Origin: Clostridia bacterium
GTDB taxonomy: Bacteria; Bacillota; Clostridia; Christensenellales; Borkfalkiaceae
Assembly: GCA_017502525.1 (NCBI GenBank)
Contig: JAFVUV010000003.1
Span: 1 to 64,000, forward strand
Reading direction: 5' to 3'
Length of the DNA stretch: 64,000 bases
The notes beneath the pieces were generated by a model, which saw only the letters and a list, made by a program, of their open reading frames with translations, was not told where the DNA came from and did no database searches. Both the position numbers and the translations under genes were made by a program. Shown one piece after another: positions 1 through 7,980 of this stretch; the first letter of the stretch is position 1; each line of letters starts with the position of its first letter.

Positions 1-1
1 G

Positions 2-475
2 CTTGTTAATCCTTATCAACTACTACTGAAAAACGGTTTTTATTATTTAGTTTGCAATTATGATAATCATGACAACGGCGTATATTGCAGGGTAGATAGA
101 ATATCTGAAATTGAGATTTTAGACTTGCCCTTAAAACCGTATATGCAGGTACAAGGCTTTGAAAACGGCCTAAATATCGGGCGTATTTCCAACAAACTTC
201 CGTATATGTTCGACGACAAGGCAGAAGAGATTGTGTTTGAATCGAGAAATAGCGCGGACGATATGATAAACAATGTGATAGACTGGTTTGGAAACGGCGT
301 AAAGATGGAACGGACGGACGAGGGAAATATTCGTTTTAGCGTATATGCAAGCCCGCGCGCCATGCGCTTTTGGATTTTACAGTTTGGAAGATACGTCAAA
401 GTCTTGAAATCACAGTCGCTTTGTAATATAATAAAAGAAGATATCGCCGAAATGCAAAAGTTATACGAAGAATAA
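2..475 (+). CDS. WYL-domain protein, C-terminal part (5' end outside window)
   Basis: The frame is open from the left edge, so only the last ~157 residues are seen. The visible N-terminal part reads NPYQLLLKNGFYYLVCNYD followed about ten residues later by RVDRIS, which is the ligand-binding core of a WYL domain. The rest matches the WYL C-terminal extension. Such proteins normally carry an N-terminal helix-turn-helix and regulate transcription, often of defence or DNA-repair genes. A TTG at 125 could be taken as a start, but that would cut the WYL core. The next gene begins 13 bases downstream, so co-transcription is likely. Family assignment is fairly secure; the regulated target is unknown. 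Confidence 0.75.
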   Translation, partial: LVNPYQLLLKNGFYYLVCNYDNHDNGVYCRVDRISEIEILDLPLKPYMQVQGFENGLNIGRISNKLPYMFDDKAEEIVFESRNSADDMINNVIDWFGNGVKMERTDEGNIRFSVYASPRAMRFWILQFGRYVKVLKSQSLCNIIKEDIAEMQKLYEE

Positions 476-488
476 AGGAGAAATAAAA

Positions 489-1676
489 ATGGCTGTAAAT
501 TATATAGATTTAAGTAATGTAAATTTCTGGATTGTCAACTTAAAACCATTTGGAGACAAAGAAACAAAGAGCGAAATGTCAAATTATCAGCAAAAATGGA
601 TAAAAGAAAGCGTTTTTGGTATGGGGTGGAGAGTTAACGGATTTGAAACTGGAGTGAAACTAAAAGATTTGAAGGAGCAATATATTGCCTCTTGCAAGAA
701 TGCTCATGTTGGTGCGTATGAGCAGGCATGTGAAAGTTTTAATCAAATTAAAACAGGTGATTATGTTTTAATGAAATTGTTAGATGCTAAGTTTTATTTT
801 GGCAAAGTAAAAGAAGAGGCAAGGTGGTATAACGGCGACAAAATTTCTTGGGCCTGTGAAGTTGAGGAATGGGTAACATATGAGCACGACTATGAATTGC
901 CCTCGGAAATCCTTGGAAGATTGATGAGTCGTCATCAACCTACTATAACAAGAGTAAGTAGCTACAAGCATAGATTGCTTATGTTAAAGGCTTTCGAGTT
1001 AAAAAAGTATGGTAAATCTATTGTTCCTGGTATACAGATCTCTGTTGATAATTTTGCAAATACATTAACGCCCGAACGATTAGAAGATTTAGTTGCTTTA
1101 TATATTTACAAAAAACACCCCGACTATATTTTGTTACCATCTTCTTGCAAAGTCAGCAGACCAATGTATGAATTTGATTTTGTAAAAAATGGTTCTTTGC
1201 CAATTACATGTCAAGTAAAAAATGAGGCTGAAATTTCTTTAGAATATTATTTAAACGAGAAGTGTTATAATAAAATTTATCTCTTTTCTAATAGATGGTC
1301 TAATAGTAAAATATCTACTTTAAAAGAAAGGTGTTTAAATACTTGTGTCGAAATTATCACGCGCGAAGATTTATTTGGACTTTTAACGGGGAAAGATAAG
1401 CTTATCGACTTCTCTAATGTTTACTATTCCTTTGATTATCGTGTAATCGATGTAGAAAAAGCGAAGTGCATATTAGAAGAAAACGGGTATTATGTGTCTA
1501 CTAAAAAGGCAAGAACACATAATTGTGACGTTGTTAACTTAAATACTGCGTGGATAGATTTTTACAAATATGGTATTTGGTATTCTGCGGAATTTAATGC
1601 TTTGATAAATGAATGGCAGATAGATAATCAAGTGATAGAAAAGATACAAACCGTGATAGAAAAAATTTTGGGTTAA
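489..1676 (+). CDS. Uncharacterised protein with a PD-(D/E)XK nuclease-like core
   Basis: A 395-residue protein I do not recognise as a named family. It starts at ATG with AAAGGAG about 8 bases upstream. Residues ~195-265 look like a Mrr-type restriction-endonuclease fold: an acidic helix (LEDLVALYIYKK), an Asp near residue 230 (YEFD), then Q-V-K at 242-244, spaced like the D...(E/Q)xK catalytic triad, followed by a hydrophobic strand (KIYLFSN). The N-terminal ~150 residues contain a tryptophan-rich segment that could be a target-recognition domain. It follows the WYL gene by 13 bases. Function as a nuclease is inferred from pattern only; it may be inactive. Confidence 0.5.
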   Translation: MAVNYIDLSNVNFWIVNLKPFGDKETKSEMSNYQQKWIKESVFGMGWRVNGFETGVKLKDLKEQYIASCKNAHVGAYEQACESFNQIKTGDYVLMKLLDAKFYFGKVKEEARWYNGDKISWACEVEEWVTYEHDYELPSEILGRLMSRHQPTITRVSSYKHRLLMLKAFELKKYGKSIVPGIQISVDNFANTLTPERLEDLVALYIYKKHPDYILLPSSCKVSRPMYEFDFVKNGSLPITCQVKNEAEISLEYYLNEKCYNKIYLFSNRWSNSKISTLKERCLNTCVEIITREDLFGLLTGKDKLIDFSNVYYSFDYRVIDVEKAKCILEENGYYVSTKKARTHNCDVVNLNTAWIDFYKYGIWYSAEFNALINEWQIDNQVIEKIQTVIEKILG

Positions 1677-1678
1677 GC

Positions 1679-1708
1679 TTGTCCTTTTTTTGGTACAAGG
1701 GATATGAT
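1679..1708 (+). promoter_or_regulatory. Probable sigma-A promoter for the exonuclease gene
   Basis: TTGTCC (1679-1684) and TATGAT (1703-1708) are separated by 18 bases, in the 71-base gap between the nuclease-like gene and the exonuclease. An overlapping TATACT lies at 1708-1713. The match is moderate. Confidence 0.4.
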
Positions 1709-1747
1709 ATACTCTCTTTGAAAGAAAATTCAAGGAGAGTATTTTTT

Positions 1748-2581
1748 ATGGAAAAAGATAGAACTTTTATCGTGATTGATATAGAAACGACAGGACTCAA
1801 TAGTAACCCAGATTATGGGGAGGTAAATCATATTATTGAAGTGGGAGCAGTAAAAATCGAACAAGGTAAAATAACAGAAAAGTTTAGTTCATTTTGTGCC
1901 TGTCCTATCTCTTTGCCGGATGAAATTGTAAAATTAACCGGAATATCAAATGAGGATTTAGCAAACGCACCAAGCGTGAAACAAGTTTTATTTGAATTAA
2001 ATAATTTTTGCAAAAAAAGTGAAATTGTGGGGCATAACGTTTCATTCGATTTAGGCTTTTTGAATTATTATGGAGCGCAACAAAAAATATTGTTCAAACA
2101 AGCGTATGCGGATACGCTTACTATGTCCAGACTACTTTTGAAAAATAAGCTTGTAAATTATCGACTTGCAACTGTAGCTGACTATTTTAAGTTAAAATTT
2201 AATGGGCATAGAGCGTTAAATGATGCGATGGTTACGGCAAAAATTTTTATAAAACTTATCAATTTGCAAGATAAGCAAGAGAAAAAGAGGAATCGTTGGG
2301 TTGAAAAGCATTGTAAAAACTGTAAAAACAAATGCCATTTATACGAAGATAATGGCAAGTGGGTGCCTGAAATCACACCAAACGTTTATAGAAAAACGCT
2401 ATGTTGGCTTTTAGACAAAAAGACAATAACGCTTGCAATGATGCAACGGGAACTGAAAATGGAGTATCCGTTGGCGGCAAATATAATGGACAGTCTAAAA
2501 TTAGACGGGTTCATATCTTGCACTCAAAACATAATGGAAAAGAGAGTAAATCAAAAAAAGGTAAAGGTGATGTTCAAATGA
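1748..2581 (+). CDS. DEDDh 3'-5' exonuclease with C-terminal winged helix
   Basis: 277 residues, related to the DNA polymerase III epsilon / DnaQ exonuclease fold. Motif Exo I is DIETTG (D11, E13), Exo II is HNVSFDLGF (D101) and Exo III has H154 and D159, so all four metal ligands and the histidine are present. Residues ~185-200 form a cysteine cluster (HCKNCKNKCH). The last ~60 residues (MQRELKMEYPLAANIMDSL) resemble the FtsK-gamma winged-helix DNA-binding domain. I chose the ATG at 1748 because AAGGAG sits at 1732-1737; a longer open frame from 1679 has no such site. It overlaps the next gene by ATGA, so the two are translationally coupled. It could cut nucleic acid in repair or in defence. 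Confidence 0.8.
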   Translation: MEKDRTFIVIDIETTGLNSNPDYGEVNHIIEVGAVKIEQGKITEKFSSFCACPISLPDEIVKLTGISNEDLANAPSVKQVLFELNNFCKKSEIVGHNVSFDLGFLNYYGAQQKILFKQAYADTLTMSRLLLKNKLVNYRLATVADYFKLKFNGHRALNDAMVTAKIFIKLINLQDKQEKKRNRWVEKHCKNCKNKCHLYEDNGKWVPEITPNVYRKTLCWLLDKKTITLAMMQRELKMEYPLAANIMDSLKLDGFISCTQNIMEKRVNQKKVKVMFK

Positions 2582-3510
2582 AAATTAAAAAAATTCAAAT
2601 AAATAATTATTTCAATATTAAAGAATTTGTCTGCACGTTTGATAATGATAAAAATGTTATAAATATAGTTGAATCGCTAGAGAGTGATGGCGAGGAATTC
2701 TTTAATGAGGATGGTGATTTTTCATCGGCTATAAAAATGTTGTTTGATAATGATTCTTGTAATAAATTAAGAACTAGGATTAATAAAGGAACAATAGTTA
2801 AATGTGACATAGAGCACTATGGTGTAGATTTTACTTGGGGCTTAAAAGGTCATGCGGCAAGAGTTGAAACACCCGAAAAAATACTTTACGGCGATACGGT
2901 TCTTTGGGTTAGTGAATGCTATAATGACAAGCTTGAAGATAGGAAATATCCAAAAAGTCTATTTCGTTATAATTCTCAAGAATTTTTTTATCCTGAGATT
3001 CATAGGGAAGTAATGTTTTTTGATGAGGAATCATATATTCCCGACGTGATAATTGAAGGGGAATGCTCGCTAAATGAATATTGCAAGCAAAAAGGATTCG
3101 AGTTAGATGTTGAAAAAGAGGCAGAAAATTTTTGCAAAAAAAAGGAATTTGTTTGGGTTGATGACAATACGCATTTAATGTTCAACGACGACTACGAGTA
3201 TTTATTGGGAAATAAAGACCGTCTTATATACGATTTAACCGAAGAACAACGTGTGTTTTTATATCTTTACAACTGGATACAGCGATTATATGTTGTTACT
3301 AATATATACGATAAACTTGGCGAAGAAAATAAATATCCTGTTTTTGTGGATGGGGTTTTAGATAAAATTCATAATCAGAAAATGGTAGAGTTTATTATAG
3401 ATGAATTGCGCGGTACTGGTAGGCAGGTTTTTATAATATCGCATACAAATAGTGAAATAATTTCAGGATATAGCGATCATATTGCTGAGATAAGAAAAGC
3501 GATAAGATAG
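2578..3510 (+). CDS. SMC/RecF-like ATPase-fold protein without a Walker A motif
   Basis: 310 residues. The start (KIKKIQINNYFNIKEF) resembles the first strand of RecF/SMC/OLD-type ATPases, but the segment that should carry G-x4-GK-S/T is acidic and lacks any GK. The C-terminus keeps a Walker-B-like strand (PVFVDGVLDKIHNQ) and a strand ending in the H-loop-like ISHT. The family normally binds ATP and remodels or guards DNA ends; here ATP binding is doubtful. Start at ATG 2578 overlaps the exonuclease stop (ATGA) and has AAAGGTG upstream. Coupling suggests that it partners the exonuclease. An ordinary diverged ATPase in which I missed a P-loop is the alternative. Confidence 0.55.
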   Translation: MKIKKIQINNYFNIKEFVCTFDNDKNVINIVESLESDGEEFFNEDGDFSSAIKMLFDNDSCNKLRTRINKGTIVKCDIEHYGVDFTWGLKGHAARVETPEKILYGDTVLWVSECYNDKLEDRKYPKSLFRYNSQEFFYPEIHREVMFFDEESYIPDVIIEGECSLNEYCKQKGFELDVEKEAENFCKKKEFVWVDDNTHLMFNDDYEYLLGNKDRLIYDLTEEQRVFLYLYNWIQRLYVVTNIYDKLGEENKYPVFVDGVLDKIHNQKMVEFIIDELRGTGRQVFIISHTNSEIISGYSDHIAEIRKAIR

Positions 3511-3733
3511 TTATGTTAGCTTTTAATAAGACACAAGCTAATAAAAATCGACAAAACTTAATATAAAAATTCCAACCCTATATTTTATTATATATAATGT
3601 TTATAGGTTTATTTTTACGATTATAAAAAGTTTACACAAGTAAGGGGAAAAACATCTTACTAAAAATTTGAGCACATGGAAACAGGCTAAGCTCCTTTAT
3701 TTATAAGGGATTTTCAATGTTTTTATTGCCAAG
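3511..3733. other. Non-coding junction between accessory genes and the dcw cluster
   Basis: AT-rich sequence without a credible gene. It holds the first copy of a 16-base direct repeat (3628-3643), whose second copy lies at 3731-3746 at the edge of the broken penicillin-binding protein gene. Confidence 0.5.
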
Positions 3734-3746
3734 TTTACACAAGTAA
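3628..3746 (+). repeat. 16-bp direct repeat pair, AAGTTTACACAAGTAA
   Basis: Identical 16-base copies lie at 3628-3643 and 3731-3746, 103 bases apart start to start. Similarity continues imperfectly downstream (two mismatches, then GGAAA). The second copy touches the coding remnant of a penicillin-binding protein. The pair may mark a recombination or insertion scar, but neither a transposase nor an integrase is visible. Confidence 0.6.
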
Positions 3747-3961
3747 AAGGAAATACAGGTACGGCGCAAAAATATGAAAACGGAATTATTGCCGTTGGTA
3801 AATACGTTTCTTCGTTCGTTGGATATTTTCCAGCGGATAAACCCAAATATTTAGCGCTAGTAATTATCGACGAACCGATAGGACAATATTATGGAAGCAC
3901 GGTCGCCGCGCCGTATGCAAAACAAGTATTTGAAGGGATAATAAATTTGAAAAACCTTTAA
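3734..3961 (+). pseudogene. 3' remnant of a penicillin-binding protein (SpoVD/FtsI type)
   Basis: Reading from 3734 gives a 75-residue tail with no start codon. It shows TGTAQKYENG, then SSFVGYFPADKPKY, VIIDEP and a closing helix APYAKQVFEG. These are the last segments of a class B transpeptidase, starting at its KTGT box. The box lysine is replaced by asparagine (GNTGTAQ). The frame is open only from 3707. In Firmicutes spoVD or ftsI lies directly upstream of murE, which is where this fragment sits. The 5' nine-tenths of the gene is missing and accessory genes stand in its place. A complete copy must exist elsewhere if the function is kept. Confidence 0.8.
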
Positions 3962-3997
3962 TATTATCAAAACTTAATTTTATAAATAAAATTAAAA

Positions 3998-4030
3998 GAC
4001 GCGTAACTCATAGATGTAACGCGTTTTTTA
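3998..4030 (+). terminator. Rho-independent terminator after the penicillin-binding protein remnant
   Basis: ACGCGT arms at 3999-4004 and 4019-4024, with a short inner pairing, are followed by six T. Confidence 0.55.
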
Positions 4031-4209
4031 TACTTAAAAATAATAATAGAGTTTTGTAAGCGGTATTCTAAAATTACCATAAAAATTATATATTATAGTA
4101 AGAAGATAATTTTTTTCGTTAAATTATTCTATTATTCTTGTTAGAATTTAAAAATTTTTATCCTAATATTTTTTACAATAAGATTACTCGATTTTTATAG
4201 GGGAGAATT

Positions 4210-5655
4210 ATGCAATTAAAAACACTTGTTAAAGATATTTTAGAAGCGCAAGTTATTGGTAACGATTGTGTTGAAATTGAACATATTGTGAGCGATAGTA
4301 GAGTCGTTACGGCAAAAAGTCTATACGTATGTTTATCAGGGGCAGAGAATGACGGACACAACTTTATTAGACAAGTTGAAAAATATGGTGCAGTAGCAAT
4401 AATCTGCGAACGCAAATTAGACACTTCTCTTGTACAAGTTATAGTAAAAGATACAAGAAAAGCAATGTGTTTAATTGCGCGCGAATTTTACGGAAATGCT
4501 TGTAACAAGATGAAAATAATAGGCGTTTTAGGGACTAATGGAAAGACAACGACTTCGCATTTAATTTATTCTTTATTAAATAAAGCTGGTAAAAAATGCG
4601 GATTAATCGGTACTTTAGGTGCATTTTACGGTCAATATCATAAAGAAACGGCTTTGACAACGCCAGACCCTATTGCTTTGCATAAAATATTTAGCGATAT
4701 GTATAACGACGGCTGTGAAATAGTTGTTATGGAAGTGTCAGCGCACGCAAATTATTTTAATAAAGTATACGGTATTGAATTTTTTGCGGGAGTATTCACT
4801 AACTTTTCGCGTGACCATTTGGATTTTTTTAAAGATGAAGTCAATTATAAAAATGCAAAGCTTAAATTTTTTAAGGAAAATAAGAGTAAATATATAATTA
4901 CTAATACCGACGATAAGTTGGGTATGGAAATTGCTAGCAATTTTAGTAATTCAATTAGTTACGGCATTGAAAACCCCTCGGACGTGTTCGCTATAGAAAT
5001 GCAAGAAAAACCGAGTGGTACGGAGTTTGTTATAAATTTATTTGACTGCGTATACGACGTAAAAACCAAGTTGGTGGGGAAATTTAACGTTTATAATTTA
5101 CTAGCAGCGGCAACCACTGTTGCTTTGGTGGGGGTTAAACCAAAGAAAGTAGTTGAAAATGTAAGCAAATTACAAAGTGTTAGCGGTAGAATAGAACTAA
5201 TTTACGAAGGTGATTTTTGCGTATTTTTAGATTATGCGCACACTCCTGACGGACTTGAAAAAGTTTTAACAGCACTTAGACCGAGATGCAAAGGTAATCT
5301 TATTTGTGTTTTTGGTTGCGGTGGTAATAGAGATAGTGGAAAACGTTACGAGATGGGTAAAATAAGTGCAAAAAACGCTGATTTTACTATAATAACTACC
5401 GATAATCCAAGGTATGAAGAGCCGATGGATATAATTATGCAAATTGAAAGAGGAGTGCTTTCACATGGCAAGAATTACGTTATAGTTCAAGATAGAACGC
5501 AGGCGATAGAATATGCGCTAAATATTGCAAAAAAAGACGACGTGATTTTAGTGGCGGGAAAGGGAAGTGAAAATTATCAAGAAATTCTCGGTATAAAATT
5601 ACCGTATAATGATAAAGATACCATACGAGAACTTTTATGGAGTAAACGGGGTTGA
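4210..5655 (+). CDS. murE: UDP-MurNAc-tripeptide synthetase MurE
   Basis: 481 residues, normal for the family. This cytoplasmic ATP-dependent ligase adds the third residue of the peptidoglycan stem. The P-loop GTNGKTT lies at 108-114. DNPR, the signature of enzymes that add meso-diaminopimelate rather than lysine, lies near 398-401 (TTDNPRYEEP). TTPDP and the substrate-binding YAHTPD are also present. Start ATG follows GGGGAGAA. It overlaps mraY by four bases. murF, which often follows, is absent. The 180-base AT-rich region upstream presumably holds the promoter of the cluster, since a terminator separates it from the genes to the left. Confidence 0.95.
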   Translation: MQLKTLVKDILEAQVIGNDCVEIEHIVSDSRVVTAKSLYVCLSGAENDGHNFIRQVEKYGAVAIICERKLDTSLVQVIVKDTRKAMCLIAREFYGNACNKMKIIGVLGTNGKTTTSHLIYSLLNKAGKKCGLIGTLGAFYGQYHKETALTTPDPIALHKIFSDMYNDGCEIVVMEVSAHANYFNKVYGIEFFAGVFTNFSRDHLDFFKDEVNYKNAKLKFFKENKSKYIITNTDDKLGMEIASNFSNSISYGIENPSDVFAIEMQEKPSGTEFVINLFDCVYDVKTKLVGKFNVYNLLAAATTVALVGVKPKKVVENVSKLQSVSGRIELIYEGDFCVFLDYAHTPDGLEKVLTALRPRCKGNLICVFGCGGNRDSGKRYEMGKISAKNADFTIITTDNPRYEEPMDIIMQIERGVLSHGKNYVIVQDRTQAIEYALNIAKKDDVILVAGKGSENYQEILGIKLPYNDKDTIRELLWSKRG

Positions 5656-6632
5656 AAAAAATCATACTAGCAAGTATATGTTCGCTTATTTTAACAATTT
5701 TATCAGGATTTATAATTGTTCCGCTTCTTAAAAAAATTAAAGCGGGACAAACGGTATTAAAATACGTAAAAGAACATAAAGACAAAAACGGCACGCCTAC
5801 TATGGGTGGAGTGTTTTTTATATTGCCAGCAGTTTTAATGAGTTTTATTTTCGGTGGGAACGGGCGGATGACCGTAGTGTCGTCAGCAATAGGTTTAGCC
5901 TTTTTAATCGTGGGTTTTTTTGATGACTTTATCAAAATTAAATTCAAGAAAAATGAAGGCCTAAAAGCATATCAAAAGATAATCTTTCAATTGTCAATTG
6001 CCGTGGTTGCAGGTGTTTTTTCATATGTAAATGGAATTACAGTGTTTCACTTGCCTTTTGTAAAGAAAAGTATTGATTTAGGCGTTTTTACCATTCCTTT
6101 TGTGGCGTTTGTTTTCGTTGCCATAACAAATAGTGTAAATTTAACTGATGGTTTAGACGGACTTGCCGGTAGTGTTAGTGCAGTGTATTTGATTTGTATA
6201 GCCGTGCTAATAGGCGTGCAAACGGCGGGTGTTTCGCACCTGTATCTTCAAACGGAAGAATACGATAAATTAATATTGCTTTCAGTATGTCTATCTGCTG
6301 GGATTTTAGGATTTTTATTATTTAACGTTAATAAGGCTAACGTTTTTATGGGGGATACAGGCTCGCTTGCGCTAGGCGGATTTATAGGTGCAATAAGTAT
6401 TTTTTCGTCAAACAGTTTTTTTATCCCAATTATAGGAATAACTTTCGTATTGTCCGGCATATCGGTAATAGTGCAGGTGCTTCATTATAAGCGTACCAAA
6501 AGACGAGTGTTTTTAATGGCGCCCTTGCATCATCATTTTCAACTAAAAGGATATACGGAATCGCAAATTACTTACGCGTACGCCTTAGTAACCATATTAT
6601 TTGGCGCAATATCCGTGTTGTCCTACGTGTGA
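5652..6632 (+). CDS. mraY: Phospho-MurNAc-pentapeptide transferase MraY
   Basis: 326 residues with about ten membrane helices. It transfers phospho-MurNAc-pentapeptide to undecaprenyl phosphate, giving lipid I at the inner face of the membrane. Visible motifs are NLTDGLDGLAG (from ~163), the later GDTGSLALGG and the histidine cluster PLHHHFQLKG near the end. Translation most likely starts at TTG 5652, which overlaps the murE stop codon. It lies in the division/cell-wall cluster between murE and murD. Confidence 0.95.
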   Translation: MKKIILASICSLILTILSGFIIVPLLKKIKAGQTVLKYVKEHKDKNGTPTMGGVFFILPAVLMSFIFGGNGRMTVVSSAIGLAFLIVGFFDDFIKIKFKKNEGLKAYQKIIFQLSIAVVAGVFSYVNGITVFHLPFVKKSIDLGVFTIPFVAFVFVAITNSVNLTDGLDGLAGSVSAVYLICIAVLIGVQTAGVSHLYLQTEEYDKLILLSVCLSAGILGFLLFNVNKANVFMGDTGSLALGGFIGAISIFSSNSFFIPIIGITFVLSGISVIVQVLHYKRTKRRVFLMAPLHHHFQLKGYTESQITYAYALVTILFGAISVLSYV

Positions 6633-6639
6633 GGTAAGC

Positions 6640-7980
6640 GTGGATATAAAAAATCAAAAGTTTTTAGTGCTAGGTGCATCAAAAAGCGGTTTTTCAGTAT
6701 TAAAATACTTAAAAGAAAAAGGCGCAGAGTGTAGAGTTTATGAAGAATTGAAAAATCCGAAAGCACAATCAGCGGTAGAGAAACTTGCTGAGTTGGGTAT
6801 AAAAAGTGTGTCTAAAGAAATAGCGGAAGATTTTTTAACGTGCGTTGACGTTTTGGTTTTAAGCCCAGGTGTTCCTATAAATCACGAACTCGCTGTTAAA
6901 GCTAAGCAGTTAGGGAAAAGAATCGTAGGTGAATTAGAGTTCGCATACTTGCAGTTTTTACCATTAATTGTTGCCGTTACGGGAACTAACGGAAAAACCA
7001 CGACGGTAACGCTTATTGATGAAACATTACATAACGCTAAAGTAAAAAGTGAACTTTTGGGAAACGTAGGCGTGCCGTTTACTTCAAAGGTTTGTGATAT
7101 TAGTGGTGAAGTTGTGTGTGTGGCTGAAGTTTCAAGTTTTCAACTAGAAAGCACGTTTGCTTTTACACCGCATATTTCATGCGTGATAAATATTGCGCCC
7201 GACCATTTGGAAAGACATTACAGTATGGAAAATTACGTTTTTCTTAAAAAACGTATATTTAAAAATCAAAGAGAAAGCGAATTTGCCGTTTTAAATTTTG
7301 ACGACCCGATAGTAAAAGGTTTTTATCCCGAAGTAAAAGCAAAAGTAATTTGGGTATCATTAAGAGATGTTGTAGATGGCGCATATCGAAAAGATGGCAA
7401 ATTATATTATAAAAATGAATACGTTATTGATGAAAATGCGTTAAAACTTAAGGGCGAACATAATGTTTACAACGCGCTTTTTGCAATAGCCGTAACCAAG
7501 ATTTTGGGCGTTGAGAGTAGTATAATTAAAAGTTCTTTAGAAACATTTAAGGGTGTAAAACATAGGGTTGAATTAGTTTGTGAGAAAAACGGAGTCGAAT
7601 ATTATAACGACTCTAAGGCAACCAATACTGCATCTACGATTAGTGCGATAGAAGCAATAAATAAACCGCTAGTATTGATTTTAGGCGGAAGTGAAAAGGG
7701 AGAGAGTTACGACGCTTTATTTGAAAAAATTAAACAAAGCGAAATTAGACAAGTGGTTATTACTGGTGCAACGCGATTTAGTATGCTAGATTGTGCTAGT
7801 AGATTAGGTGTAAACGATATAACCGTAACTGAAGATTTTATTAGTGCGGTAAAAATTTCTGCATTATTTGCTAGAGAAGGAGATGCAGTGTTGCTTAGTC
7901 CCGCGTGTGCAAGTTTTGATAAGTTTAGTGGATTCGAAGAGCGTGGAGAAGTGTTCGTGAAAGCAGTGGAGGAATTATAA
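6640..7980 (+). CDS. murD: UDP-MurNAc-alanine:D-glutamate ligase MurD
   Basis: 446 residues. This cytoplasmic ligase adds D-glutamate to UDP-MurNAc-L-Ala. A Rossmann-like N-terminal part (VLGASKSGFSVLKYL) is followed by the ATP-binding VTGTNGKTTT (113-122), NIAPDHLERH and the C-terminal YNDSKATN. I place the start at GTG 6640, preceded by GAGGTAA; the frame is open upstream inside mraY but without sense as protein. There is a seven-base gap to mraY, and ftsW follows immediately. Confidence 0.94.
   Translation: MDIKNQKFLVLGASKSGFSVLKYLKEKGAECRVYEELKNPKAQSAVEKLAELGIKSVSKEIAEDFLTCVDVLVLSPGVPINHELAVKAKQLGKRIVGELEFAYLQFLPLIVAVTGTNGKTTTVTLIDETLHNAKVKSELLGNVGVPFTSKVCDISGEVVCVAEVSSFQLESTFAFTPHISCVINIAPDHLERHYSMENYVFLKKRIFKNQRESEFAVLNFDDPIVKGFYPEVKAKVIWVSLRDVVDGAYRKDGKLYYKNEYVIDENALKLKGEHNVYNALFAIAVTKILGVESSIIKSSLETFKGVKHRVELVCEKNGVEYYNDSKATNTASTISAIEAINKPLVLILGGSEKGESYDALFEKIKQSEIRQVVITGATRFSMLDCASRLGVNDITVTEDFISAVKISALFAREGDAVLLSPACASFDKFSGFEERGEVFVKAVEEL

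Noticed and set aside
2401..2577. Upstream extension of the SMC-like frame
   Set aside because: It lies inside the exonuclease in another frame and has low-complexity content; ATG 2578 with a ribosome site and ATGA coupling is better.
5480..5947. 155-codon open frame opposite murE and mraY
   Set aside because: Covers two well-supported genes on the other strand and shows no domain.
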